In this document: positions 14,301-24,175 of the stretch, in pieces | Layout of the letters: each line of letters starts with the position of its first letter | Numbering within the stretch: position 1 is the first letter of the stretch | Origin: Calliopum simillimum | Lineage: Eukaryota; Arthropoda; Insecta; Diptera; Lauxaniidae | Reading direction: 5' to 3' | Assembly: GCA_951812925.1 (NCBI GenBank) | Contig: OX638369.1 | Coordinates: forward strand, 43,581,061 to 43,645,060 | Length of the DNA: 64,000 nucleotides | Made by a program: the position numbers and the translations under genes | The notes under the pieces: generated by a model | What the model was told of the DNA's origin: nothing | The model's database searches: none | What the model saw: the letters and a program-made list of their open reading frames with translations, nothing else

Positions 14301-17300
14301 TTTTTTCTTTCCTTTTTTCTTTCCTAAAAATTGCGCATATAATTTAAATTTTTAAAACTTTCCCTATTCCTTAAAAACACATTGAACGCAAAAAAAAGCA
14401 CACACAAAGACACTACACTTTCCACACATACTTGCTTTTCTCTGCAGCCGTTGCTTGTTGTAAAGTTTGTGCAGCGGTCGGCTGCTGCGCAGCACCTTCC
14501 TTATTCCGACCTCTATCTTTATTTTTTCTTTCCATATTTATTTATTTTTAAGATTTTAGTTTTCAATGTTTATTTATTTTATTTCAGCCTGTTGTTATTT
14601 TTCGCGTCGATTTTAAAACACGTACGTCACTCACGATGCAAGAAACACAATTGAATTCAGAATCATTCCGTGTGTTTTAGCGTACCACTTTTCCATTCTC
14701 TCTTTTCCAGTTTCGCAATAAGGGTTGAAAGCAAACATCGCTTTGTATATTCAGCATGCGTAAGAGAGTTTTCAGTATACTTTGCTCTTTCTGTCTTTCG
14801 CTATCATAGCATTAATTTAAAAACTTGCAACGACTGATTCGTTTATTGAGCACGCGTGAGGGACTTTCCAAAGCATTAAATTGAGAACTTGCAATGACTG
14901 ATTTGTTTATTGAGCACTCGTGAGAGCCTTCCCACAACGTTAAATTCAAAACTTGCAACGACTGGAATACGCAAACAATATTTCACATTTTGCAAAATGG
15001 CTGGTGTTACTTTCCATAAAATTATGTATATGTTCTTTCCATTTCTAGAACAAATCTTTCCACTTTCCAAATCTTTCCATAGAAAAAATTCTTTACAAAT
15101 TAAAGAACAAATTTTCCCCTCTTTCCGTTTATATAAAGAATTTTATGTTAATTTTAATACAAAAATATACCTTTCCATGAAAAACAAAAACAATTTCTTT
15201 CCGAACTGCTATCCATAGGCGCCATTTCATGTGGCTCGACGTGGACCATAATGTTTCGTATACTTTACCTCTTCAGTACCTTTAGGAAATAAAAATAACA
15301 CGGAAACCTTTTTTTTGATGGGAAAAGCCTTTGGCATAAAAACCCATATTTATTGATTCACTTTTTAAACAAGAATTAACACAATTTTATAATTTACTTT
15401 CCTTAACTTTTTAAACAATACAAAACTGCCATATTTCAGGCATCTTCTCTTTCCAATCTCTCAATTATAACTGAACTTTCATTATTTTTAAAGAAGAAAA
15501 AAAGCTAAAATCAATTTATGACACCTCGTATCGATAACATATTTATCGATACGATACACACATTATCGATAGTTGGCTTACTTTTTTTTAAATGGTCCAC
15601 TAAATATAAACTTTCTTTTGGGACACCTTGTACAACTACCTAGAAGAGTGTGATAGCTTTGTTTTCTTTATCACTTCAAAAGTTCTCTTTGTCGTTTCAA
15701 TATGCTTTCAGAGCCCCAATTTAAAAGCGTGACTACTATTATAACTAAACGTCTTAGAAACGACAATTAAAACGACAAGGGGAGTAAATGTGAATAATGC
15801 AACAAACATAAACTTTCTTACGTATCCCATTAAAAAGTTGCTTTCTTTCACTATCGCAGTTCTTAATTAACATCTGCACTATTATATTACAGCGCATCTT
15901 AAGATGCAAACATGGGTATTAGCTGTACAGGCGCTGTCGGACGTTGCCATAATTTGTACGTCATCGACGGAGCGTGAGTTACGTTTTCATGAAACAGTTG
16001 CATCCACATTTAACCTGCGTATTGTTATACGTAGTATGCCGATGGCTGTATGCTGTATGTCCTATTCCAGCAACCCGCAAAAACAAAACTCCAGATTGAT
16101 GTTGGGCGATTACGGTGGAAATATACGCATTTTGGAGTTTCTAACATTTTTACGTGGTCCATTTCAAGCAAAAGCTGGTTCTTTTGAAGTCTTTTGGTCA
16201 GATATACTTAAGGTGCCTTGAAATTGTTAATTAAATGTGGTAAAAAAGTGAAATTACTGTTTTTATTTCATAGGGTAAAATACCTGCGTTTCATCCTCGG
16301 GAATACATTAATTTACATACGGAAATGATCCAGGCTGTATATTATTCACTTCGGTTGAATTGTTTTTTTGCAGCAGCAGAATATCGCAATGCAAAAAAAT
16401 ATCGTGGCCGTACTCCCGGATTAATATCAGTATCGGATAATGACATGACTCCATATCGAGTACCAATGGTAAGATGGTTTGGGTTTAAGATTAAATAATG
16501 TTCAAAAATTATGTCAACTTAATTTTATTCACTGCTTCTCCTACTATCCTATAACTCCATTTCGAGCGTTGGGTCTGAACAAAAGTTCTCCAATTGTTTT
16601 TGATACTTTGGAAGCATCTGTTCTTGATCTCAATTCATTGACCAAGACACAGACTTAAGAGCACCCAAATCGTATACATCAACTTCTGATATACTGAAAT
16701 TTTTCATTGTCATTCGCCAAGCGACTGACTTTTAAAAAGATTTATAATGGTGACTTTTTCTTGAACTTCTGTTAATCTCAGCTATACACATGAAGATGAA
16801 GCTTCTCTTGGTTTCTCAATTTTAAATGCCACAGGATGCAGTGAGCTTTATTTCAGTATAATTTAAGCATCAAAGTATGTCGTAATTTTAAAACTTTCGA
16901 GCGATTCGAATCAATACAATATCGGACTGCAATGTTTTCGTCCACACTTAGGCAGATATAAGAGTGCTACAAACTTATATTTTTGTTTCTTTTTTGCTTT
17001 CGAACAGGTTTAATAGTTGAGAGGATAGAAAATAATAATTTTGGTGCAAGGAGCCTCCTTAATATGACTGTTGTCGCTTTTTATTTCATTATTTTTAGCA
17101 GGAGTTGTACGGATATGTGTGTATATCTTATGAAATAGAAAAAATTAGACGAATTGTGCCAATGCCAGTGGTATTAGTCCCAATCGTCTAAATTTTCACT
17201 TTCACGAGATGTATACAAAGTACTTTTTACCGTACTAGTTATATTAAAAACAAAGAAGAGTAACCGCTGCCAGTAAATATTAATATTATGGGCTCTCCTT

Positions 17301-20300
17301 GCACCAGAACTATTATTTTCTATCCTTGTGACTATTAAACCTGTTTGAAAGCAAATATTAAACAAAAACAAAAATTTGTAGCAGTCTAACGCAGATGGTA
17401 TGACTCTTCGATCGAACGGGGCAAAAGCTGGCTCCTCCGTACCCCTTAGTACGACTTAATTTGAACAAGTTGTATATCATTTTAAAAATGTTTATTTACT
17501 TAACACTTTCAATAAAAAAATTTATAAAGTTTAAGAAAATTTTACCCAAAATCTTCCTCAGGGCGTCACAACATTTTTTCTTGATGAAAAGGATCACATG
17601 ATAATAACTGGTGGACCGGATTCTTTTGTACGCATATGGGATGTTTTTATCCCCCATAGACCAACAGCAATTTTAAGCGGTCATAATAGTGGTATTGTAA
17701 AAGTTTTCGCACAATCCGATGAACAAAAATTATATAGCGTCGACTATCAGAAACTCATAAAAGTTTGGCATCTAACCGAGTATACACTGTTGCAAACTTT
17801 TGGCGATTTAGCGCGTATTATACCAACTGAAACAGAACTTACTTATAAATATAATGTCAAGCATAGAGACCTACTTGTTGGTGGGCGTAAATTTATCGCC
17901 ATTAAATGTTGTCCGCACGTAAGAGCCGATCTCTCCGATGGAAATAGTCATGCTGCACCTGTTGCTGTTGTGCTATACAATCGATTGTTCCGTAATATTG
18001 TCACATGCGGATTTGATAGTAATATTGTTGTATGGGATCCATGGACTGGTCGTAGAAAAATTGTGATGAGGAATTGTCATACTAAAACCGTATACGGTGA
18101 GGCGGTCGATATTGAAATAACCGCAGGTTGCTTCGATCCATTAGAGCAGTTCTTATTAACTGGAGCGAGGGATGGTTCATTAAAAATATGGAACTACAAT
18201 AATGCGGTATGCATAAGAAATATGAGCATCAAAAGTGAACATGAAGTAACTGCTGTAATTTGGGTTGTAGATAGGTATGTATGTATGTATTGTTGTCCAG
18301 CACAGTGCGCAGGATTTGCTGTTGGGGGGTTTTTAATATATAAAAACGAGGGAACACTATATGAAACACTAAATTTGTACCATTATACATGGGTAAAATA
18401 CCTTCCTGGGGGGGTTTGAACCCCAAAAACACTCCCGTGTGCGCGGGCCTGTTGTTGTCACATAACCAAAAAGTACCTGGAGACCGATCTTTGCTCGGTC
18501 GACATTTTTATACAATACACACAGGGTGTATTTACTTTGTCCTTCCGTTTGTAACGCATAAAAAAAGGCGTGGCAGGTAAGGAAAAGTAAATGGGTAATC
18601 TCAGCAAGTGTGACTTTCGAAAAAAACAAGCTATTTTTCAAACATGTGGCACCCTATTTTGGACCGTGAATTTTAAATTTTAGATATATTAGAAGTATTT
18701 TTCAGCCTGCGTAACTGACTTTTTTCGATCGCCTCCCCCAATATCTTCAAAAATCATTTTTCGAGGGGGTTGCACTGAATTTAGCAAATCGGACACATCA
18801 ACGCGATGCGGTTTTTCTTATGTATTAACATCCGTGTCAAAGATCCTGAAAGCTCCAAACAATTTGCTGAACCGCCTCAAAAATTATAGCTCAATAACGG
18901 AAGCAGTTTTTTCAATTCACACTCAAAATTCGTGGATTTTGCTCGAATTTCGCCGTTGTTCAAGTTTGTACTGGGGACGATTTTTTTACATATTAATTGG
19001 CCCTAGATCCAATGATCACGCAAGGTTTGAGACTGTTTTGTGCCTTCGGGTTCTTGTGCCCTTCAAAATACCATTTTTTTAGACTCACTTTCGCATGAAA
19101 GTTTCCATTTGAGCATCTTCTCAAGTGTGTTACCACCGAACCAGAGGTGGTACACCCTTCTACCTGGCCAGATCTTTTAGTCATAACATTAAGAAATAAT
19201 ATTTCATGGGGAATACTGCGAAAAAACAATCGCCTCCAGAGCAGCATGTTAGAAACCAAAAATTACCAGATTTCGGGAAAAACCATTCACACAACTTGAG
19301 AGATCCGTATCTAGCGTTCTACCGGAGATACATCAACTGGATGTGGTTTTTCTTACGTCTTAACACTCATGTCAAAGATCCTGAAAGCTCCAAACAATTC
19401 GCTGAACCGCCTCAAAAATTATAGCTCAATAACAGAAGCGGTTTTTTCAACTCAAAATTTGTAGATTTTGCTCGAATTTCGACAAAAAACATAAAGCTTC
19501 CAGGCGATAGCACACATATGTTTTCGTATTAAGCATCATTCAATAAGTGTTCCAGACATGATAGAATGGATGGGAAATGCAGCGGGTGCTAACTCGGCGA
19601 ACCGAGACCTGTTCACACCGAAAGTCTCACTTGCTGAGATTTCCCCATATATATTCTTGATCAGCATCAGCTCATGCGTCAATATAGCCATGTCCGTCGG
19701 TTGAATCAACGGACACGCCTACCGCCCATACAAAAAATCTATTCAAAACGTAATTTTTTGAGTATTATTCACGATAATGCAACCAAATACAATTACTCTG
19801 GGCAAAAGTCAGGTGAATTCGAACAAGAGCGCGTAGTACTTCCCATTTAAGCAACACTTTCAAAATGCTATACAGAATGCTTTTTTCGAGATCATCCAAC
19901 CATAGGCGTGGCACCTTCCATATTAGTAAGTTTCAAAATGCTATACTGAAAGCTTTTTTTTGAAGAAATCCAACTAAATTTCATGCAGACACTAAGTATA
20001 GTAAATTGAAGCTCTGAGAAAAAACTAAATGAACACGGAAAAGAGGGCGTGGCACCTCCCATAAAAGTAAAATTTTCAAAAAACTACATTTTTTTCAACA
20101 TTTGAACCCAAGTTTACATATTAACAAAACATACAAATTAAACTTATATTTTACTGCATAGGATTCTAGCTGTTGGTTGGGATCGTAAGATTACTGAATT
20201 TAATGATGTTGAAGGACGCGAATATAGTGAACCAAAAGTGTGGCCTACATTCCATGACGATGATATAACTTGTGCCGATGTTAAGTGCGGTGAAGGTATA

Positions 20301-23300
20301 GTTACAGCTTCGTACTCAGGTGAATTAATATTTTGGAAACTTGAAACGGGACAGCCGTATCGAAGATACGATGTATATGAACCAACTAGATTTATAGAGG
20401 TAAACTTACATATATACTTATTATCTATTTTAAATGTAATTTCTCATTATCATTGTATGCTTATATATTAATTTAAAAGCTTAAACTTAACCGTCCAAGT
20501 GAAGATAAAGATCAAAAAAGGGCTGTCACATCTCATCACCTTAACGTTTCTAGATATTTGCGGCAATCGGTTACGGAAGATATACGAAATATTGAGGCTA
20601 AATATCGTAGCACAGATCATCCATTTGAATCTAAATCACATCAAATTGAAAATATTCGAGAGAATAATGCAATTCGGATTGCCAGAAGAAGTCAAAGTAT
20701 TTTACATATTTCAGTGCAAAAAATGCTCTTCCTCCAGACACGACCTATGACTCCAAAACACGGTAACAAACAATAGATATGTATGTACTTACATATCGTC
20801 GGGTTAAAACTACAACTAGACATCTACATATATTGATGTTTTGAGTTAAGTATACAAAAACATGAAGCAAAAACGGTTCTATGCCCCAGTCTAGTCAGTT
20901 TTCTGAAATGTAGTCCGCATCCAATTTTATATAAAGAATAAAAAACAGAAAACTGCAAATTCCCATATAAAAAACGAATTTCAAAAAACTTAAAACGCTT
21001 TTTTCTCAAAACATTAAAAATGTAGATGTCTAGTTGTAGTTTTAACCCGACGATATGTGAGGGCAAGTTTGAAAAAAAAAAAATTTCAGAAATTATCTAA
21101 GCCCTAAGGACAACTTTTTCACGCACAAGCATAATTAATTTCGAAAATTTATTTTTACTTTTCGTCCCGTCTCACAGAGTGACAAGTCCATATTACATAT
21201 TACACATAAGTTATTCCAACAAAAACGCATCCATTAATAAGTTTTATTTTAGGTACCGTTCTTGTATCATTAGATACTGGCATCATACAAGCGTACTCGC
21301 ATCATCAACGAGGAGGTTATATTACCGAGTTCCTATGTATTCATAAAGCAGGCGATTGTGTTTTGACAATGTGTACGGATCGCAAAAATCGGTATCTCTT
21401 CACAGGCACCGCCTTTGGTTATATAAAAATTTGGCAAATTGAAAATTTTGGGTAAATTGTATATATGCATGAAAATGTTTATTCATAATAATAAAATCAA
21501 AATTACTCAATGCATGTAGCATTCCGGAAGAGGAGAAAAAACATATTTGCATGCCATTGTTACGCCTTCAATTTATCTTCATGCGCAAGGAACGATTTCT
21601 TACGCGAGCTAAGCGTGCTATTCGAAATCAGGCGGAACCATTACTTGTCAGTTCGTATAAAGGACATCTGAAAGCGATTAATTCAATTACTTATATTAAT
21701 TTACCAAAAATACTTATAAGGTAAGTTTGCATGAACACAACTTTCAAATCTGAGTTAACTTTGTCTTTTTCGACTACCTTGGATTTTTTCACGCCATCCG
21801 ATTTCTGAATGATTACACGGTCCGACACAAAAAAAAAACATGAGAAAATCCACAAAAATTCTTAAAATAGACTTTAAAAAAAAATTCCCGTGTCTCGTCG
21901 TTTTTCTCCAGAACTTCCGATTTTTTTAATCGATTTTTTAAGTTTTTAAATCCACTGTGCATGAAGAAAACAAAAATAACACATTCTTGTGTTAAATCGA
22001 TGAATTTAACTATATGATTCTTACATCTGAGGTGTATCATGTGTTCAGCAAACTTATGCAGGATATTGCGAGGAATATTTTTGTAAACAATTTTAACCCT
22101 CTTCATCTCCCACATATGGGTCATTTTTACACTCTTCTTAAAAAAGTACAAAAATTACATCTTTTCGTAGAATATTTTTGTAGAATACTTTAACCCATTG
22201 TAGCCCAGTTTTTAAGAAAAAAAAAAAAAAAAAAAAGTGGTCGAAAAGACCCATAAACAGGATATAATGGATTAATGTGTTCTAGAAAAATGTTGCTTGT
22301 AGGATTTCGTTATGATCTTGTGACAAAGAGTTTTATCCAAAATGTAGTTTTAGAGTTTTACAATGAGGCGAAATTTTGAAAATATTGATTGTAAGAAGTT
22401 CTTATTGATTTAAACGATGTTGTTGCTCTCGGGATGAAATTTTTACTTTGTAGTGTTCAGCAATCATTAGTGAAATTTTATAGCAAATATTTCTGTAGTA
22501 CATACTGACTCAATATTCCCGTTTCAGGTGTCATTTTTGTACCTTTTTAAGAAAAGAGTAAAAATAACTAATGTGAGGGTTGTAGTGGGTTGAAACTTTC
22601 TAGAAAAATTCTTCTCGCAGTATACTATACTGCAAAAGTTTACTCAATACGTGATATACCTCAGATGTAAGGATCATGCATGAATTACTTATATCAATCA
22701 ACCTAATTTCTAGAATTTTTCTGCAATTTTATTAACCCTTTCGAACCGATTGGGACAATATACCCCAAAAATTTTTAAATAAATACATAACTCGGTTATT
22801 AACGTCACTTAATTTGAATAAATTAATAAAATTAATGCAATTAATCACTGTTTTTTCTTATAAACACTCCGAGGATATTATATCCCAAAAATTCAAATCA
22901 AAGACATCTGTTGGGAGTATAGACCGTAAGCGCCTCTGGCGGTGAAAATTTGAATTCAGAAACGGTCAAACATTTTACTTAAATTAAGTTTCTAAGATTA
23001 ACCTATCTCATATATTGTGTACTACACAGTTTTTTTTCGGGTCGAAAGGGTTAAACTTTTATATGATGGAAAACACCAAGTCAAGATTTTTTCACATACA
23101 TTTTTGTATGATAAAATAATATCGCGAGCGGCACGGTATATTGGAAGCTTTTAAATTTTTCCTTTTTTGATCTGTAATTTTGGGGGTTCCCTTAAAAGCA
23201 AATAATAAAATAAAAACCGTATTATTGCATAAAATGGCTTTGCGCGACCTCTAACTGACCTAGAAAAATCTTCTCAGCTCACTTTTTAGATACCATCTTT

Positions 23301-24175
23301 CAGTCTTTCAGAAGTAATTACGAAACTTCAAACTGTCCTCTATCTGAGAAATTTTTAATTTTTTTCTTTTTTTCTTATAACTGCAACTGAAAAAGTTTTT
23401 ATATAAAGCACTTGTATTTTACAGTGGTAGTTATGATAACTCTTGCCGTATGTGGTCTCTTGGTGGACGTTATTTGGGCACACTTGGGTCATTACTACCA
23501 CCGATGCGATTATCACCATTCGATCACGTCGATGAAGAAAGTATACATCGTATGCCACCCGACATTAAAAAAGTTGCCAGCTCAACGACAATGAAGGTAT
23601 GGATGAACTTTATATATATAAATAAGGCCAAAAGGGTCGAACATGTTGAAAACTAAAAAACATCAATAATGTTTTTGTGAAGCTCTCTTATTTACCAGTT
23701 TTTATGTTTTAAATTGTTTTATTATCATTTATATTTTGTTATTCAGGTTATAACTGGTATACAACCTGAACGTAGAAAAGCAATTTATCGCCCTGGTGAA
23801 TCGGTTGATATTAACGCTGATGACGAGGATACTGCAGCTTTTAATGGAAAACCCTTGCGCGAACCAATATTGGGTCAATATTTCCATCTTCCAGGCAAAA
23901 GCGCAAAAGAACAACGTGTTGAATTGAATACATCGTTATCATATACACCAATTTACAATCATTTGAAAATTTATGATGCGGATAAAATTGAATGTCCTGC
24001 AACACCACCGGTAATAGCTGAAATCCAAAAAGAGGAATATATGGAATTTTATTCACCTACAACGACAGTAACAAAAAGAAATTCTATACCGCCGCGCAAG
24101 TCCCTAACAGCGTCTAGAAGGTCAACGCGTGAGTCTAGAAGGTCAACGCATTTTACTGAAACTTGGCCGATGTAA
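2327..24175 (+). CDS. WDY-like: WDY-like EF-hand/WD40-repeat protein, 10 exons
   Basis: Join: 2327-2921, 15893-16212, 16274-16468, 17562-18274, 20162-20399, 20480-20762, 21253-21451, 21520-21720, 23425-23596, 23747-24175. All junctions are GT-AG and phase-consistent, giving 1114 aa. An EF-hand-like region occupies about residues 40-105; its loop [12 protein letters not shown] keeps ligands at 1, 3, 5 and 12 but has Phe instead of Gly at 6. WD40 blades follow from about 185 to 940: GQIRFW, SFVRIWD, KLIKVW, SNIVVWD, GSLKIW, ELIFWK, GYIKIW, NSCRMW. A Ser/Arg-rich tail ends the protein. EF-hand plus WD repeats is the architecture of Drosophila WDY, a Y-linked testis-expressed gene. Molecular role is unknown; a scaffold is plausible. 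The start ATG is the first in a long open exon 1. Intron 1 is 13 kb because of the BEL insertion. WDR49/WDR64-type relatives are the alternative name. Confidence 0.88.
3407..4078. mobile_element. MITE-1 copy 1 (TIR with TATCGATA and a GCGC core)
   Basis: A 672-bp non-coding element with about 36-bp inverted ends, beginning CATATCGATACCTTAGAGCG and continuing ...CTATAGTCCTATCTCCA. The right end is its near-perfect reverse complement. A second, heavily interrupted copy lies at about 40187-45895. The internal phrase GTGGAGATAGGACAGTAGCG (about 3872) repeats the TIR motif. No clear target duplication; superfamily unknown. Confidence 0.8.
4150..4320. repeat. Inverted repeat built on AACGCCC/GGGCGTT
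   Basis: AATAACGCC and AACGAAATAACGCCC phrases on the left are mirrored by TTTTGGGCGTTATTTCG and TTTTGGGCGTCATTTC on the right, giving a palindromic, probably non-autonomous element of about 170 bp. Confidence 0.6.
4321..5605. other. Intron 1 segment without recognised gene
   Basis: The part around 4430-4600 is richer in CpG than its surroundings and may be an old transposon fragment. I recognise no coding domain on either strand. Confidence 0.4.
5606..6045. mobile_element. hAT-type MITE filled with AAGACC/GGTCTT repeats
   Basis: Ends TAGCGATAAGC and GCTCATCACTA are near-perfect inverted repeats (TAGYGATRAGC). The 8-bp direct repeat GTGTGGAG flanks the element at 5598-5605 and 6046-6053, the duplication length of hAT. 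The interior is an irregular array of the hexamer AAGACC in both orientations with a spacer near 5775-5905. Short open frames here are repeat artefacts. Confidence 0.85.
6085..6165. promoter_or_regulatory. Cluster of TATCGATA (DRE-like) palindromes
   Basis: Several ACTATCGATAGT-type palindromes occur within about 80 bases. TATCGATA is the DRE recognised by DREF/BEAF-32 in Drosophila. Function in this intron is untested; they may be the remains of a short element. Confidence 0.45.
6423..6729 (-). repeat. BEL 3' LTR
   Basis: 307 bp. It differs from the other LTR at a single base (T here, C there, near 6695/15527). Read on the minus strand, the first 35 bases hold two TATCGATA palindromes. Confidence 0.95.
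6792..7055 (-). pseudogene. BEL integrase C-terminal domain (DUF5641 type)
   Basis: After a one-base shift in a T run near 7055 the frame reads [20 protein letters not shown] and then W-P-L-G-R-V, the typical end of BEL/Pao polyproteins, before its stop at 6792. Confidence 0.85.
7042..8250 (-). pseudogene. BEL integrase, frameshifted
   Basis: An H2C2 zinc-binding start (A-H-K-R-T-K-H-G-G ... C-V-V-C) precedes a DDE core: [17 protein letters not shown], and P-H-Q-G-G-I-Y-E. Two reading frames cover the region; the upstream part (8155-7898) and main part (7926-7042) are joined by a small indel or deletion near 7925. The protein would insert element cDNA into chromosomes. The frame is lost again at a T-rich run near 7055. 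Confidence 0.88.
8193..9875 (-). pseudogene. BEL reverse transcriptase and RNase H
   Basis: About 558 residues with the BEL/Pao RT core: I-V-F-D-A-S-C-R-T near the start, [12 protein letters not shown] (first catalytic Asp), and [11 protein letters not shown] (YMDD box, near 9390). The Pao-type RNase H follows: [14 protein letters not shown] and [10 protein letters not shown]. The enzyme copies the element RNA into DNA in cytoplasmic particles. The frame shifts at an A7 run near 8255 and then continues toward integrase one frame over. RT itself is uninterrupted, so the damage lies outside it. Confidence 0.9.
9878..11239. mobile_element. TA-flanked non-autonomous element nested in BEL pol
   Basis: 1362 bp. 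Ends are CACTCAGAAAAAAA and TTTTTTTTCTGTGTG (inverted CACWCAGAAAAA), flanked by TA at 9876-9877 and 11240-11241. Excising the element plus one TA restores the host pol frame exactly, which fixes the boundaries. TA duplication suggests a Tc1/mariner-like or pogo-like source. The interior near both ends repeats phrases such as AACAATTTTTCATTC. No transposase is seen. Confidence 0.88.
10161..10602. mobile_element. Near-perfect 442-bp palindrome (foldback MITE)
   Basis: Starts GGGTAATTCTATTCTAACGC and ends with its reverse complement. Arms of about 210 bp differ by one mismatch and one 12-bp duplicated segment in the left arm (near 10210), separated by a loop of about 20 bases. ATAA flanks both sides (10157-10160, 10603-10606). 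Third nesting level: WDY intron, then BEL, then TA element, then palindrome. Confidence 0.9.
11242..11887 (-). pseudogene. BEL pol segment between protease and RT, cut by nested element
   Basis: The frame continues from the protease ([11 protein letters not shown], then L-G-V-G-F-F-A-K-I) to the pre-RT linker ending L-R-E-K-Y-V, where the nested element at 9878-11239 begins. Joined over the duplicated TA the frame runs on directly into the RT at 9875. This places the nested insertion inside pol and after its coding sequence was established. Confidence 0.8.
11820..12230 (-). pseudogene. BEL aspartic protease region
   Basis: The frame contains [12 protein letters not shown], the active-site D-T-G of the retroviral-type protease in BEL/Pao (DUF1758). 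It continues from gag across the TGA at 12255. Around 11880 the homology shifts to a frame one base away, so the protein is frameshifted just after the protease core. Confidence 0.8.
12255..13535 (-). pseudogene. BEL gag, interrupted by stop codons
   Basis: The reading frame from 13535 matches BEL/Pao Gag (DUF1759 type): [11 protein letters not shown], then [14 protein letters not shown] and A-W-E-R-L-N-Q-Q-Y. In-frame stops occur at 12900-12902 (TAG), 12423-12425 (TGA) and 12255-12257 (TGA), while recognisable Gag sequence continues in the same frame after each. Two zinc-knuckle-like motifs follow: [13 protein letters not shown] and [14 protein letters not shown]. Gag packages the RNA in cytoplasmic particles. 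Programmed readthrough at three sites is unlikely, so this copy is probably dead or carries sequencing errors. Confidence 0.85.
13705..13857. repeat. Three 51-bp tandem copies in the BEL leader
   Basis: Each unit begins GTCTTTCCTTAYGTAAARTA and ends in CTTTCCCTTAT. The three copies differ at a few positions. Each unit has two CTTTCC motifs. Confidence 0.9.
15231..15248 (-). other. Candidate primer-binding site of the BEL element
   Basis: Three bases inside the 5' LTR the minus strand reads TGGTCCACGTCGAGCCAC, which starts with TGG (complement of tRNA CCA) and looks like the complement of a tRNA 3' end. I could not assign the tRNA. Confidence 0.5.
15252..15558 (-). repeat. BEL 5' LTR
   Basis: 307-bp partner of the LTR at 6423. 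It should carry the element's promoter, reading leftward. Confidence 0.95.
15564..15892. other. End of WDY intron 1
   Basis: Resumes the intron after the BEL target duplication, with another ATTATCGATAGT motif at 15562. Nothing else is recognised before the acceptor at 15892. Confidence 0.5.
16950..17398. mobile_element. Inverted-repeat element in WDY intron 3
   Basis: Arms of about 100 bp: GAGTGCTACAAACTTATATT and GGATAGAAAATAATAATT on the left are mirrored on the right near 17290-17390. No coding content. Exact ends and duplication are not resolved. The rest of the intron (16469-16949) holds nothing I recognise. Confidence 0.65.
18275..20161. other. WDY intron 4 with internal direct and inverted repeats
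   Basis: A segment of about 170 bp is present twice in direct orientation (about 18790-18960 and 19318-19490; shared phrase CAAAGATCCTGAAAGCTCCA). About 27 bases around 18595 (AATCTCAGCAAGTG) are inverted at about 19620-19645. This looks like the debris of a non-autonomous transposon. The intron starts with a (GTAT)4 microsatellite. Confidence 0.55.
20791..21058. mobile_element. MITE with ACATATCGTCGGG ends
   Basis: 268-bp element in WDY intron 6. About 39-bp inverted ends run ACATATCGTCGGGTTAAAAC and on through CTAGACATCTACAT. The terminal ATATCGTCG is shared with the hairpin at 51621-51704. No clear target duplication. Confidence 0.8.
21825..22731. mobile_element. Foldback element, family F1 copy 1
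   Basis: Sequence at about 22000-22140 (TTACATCTGAGGTGTATCAT) is inverted at about 22560-22700. The family recurs at about 42360-43740 with longer, better kept arms. It contains CACATATGGGTCATTTTTAC-type phrases and no open frame of note. It sits directly beside the piggyBac-type element at 22736. Confidence 0.7.
22736..23050. mobile_element. piggyBac-type MITE, TTAA-flanked
   Basis: Ends CCCTTTCGAACCGA and TCGGGTCGAAAGGG are inverted repeats starting CCC, and TTAA lies immediately outside both (22732-22735 and 23051-23054). TTAA duplication with CCC ends is diagnostic of piggyBac. 315 bp, no transposase. Confidence 0.88.

Larger units (their letters stand above)
13536..15251 (-). other. BEL leader region, no gene
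   Basis: 1.7 kb of non-coding leader, very rich in CTTTCC (GGAAAG on the element's sense strand) and containing a 51-bp tandem repeat. Short open frames here are low-complexity and not supported. Confidence 0.7.
6423..15558 (-). mobile_element. BEL/Pao LTR retrotransposon, full length, defective
   Basis: A 9136-bp element in WDY intron 1, antisense to the gene. Both LTRs are 307 bp, start TG and end CA, and are flanked by the 5-bp duplication CACAT (6418-6422 and 15559-15563). Order on the minus strand is leader, gag, protease, reverse transcriptase, RNase H, integrase, the BEL/Pao order. A second transposon (9878-11239) interrupts pol. Removing it with one copy of its TA duplication restores the local frame. 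Three in-frame stops and about four frameshifts make this copy non-functional. Confidence 0.95.
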
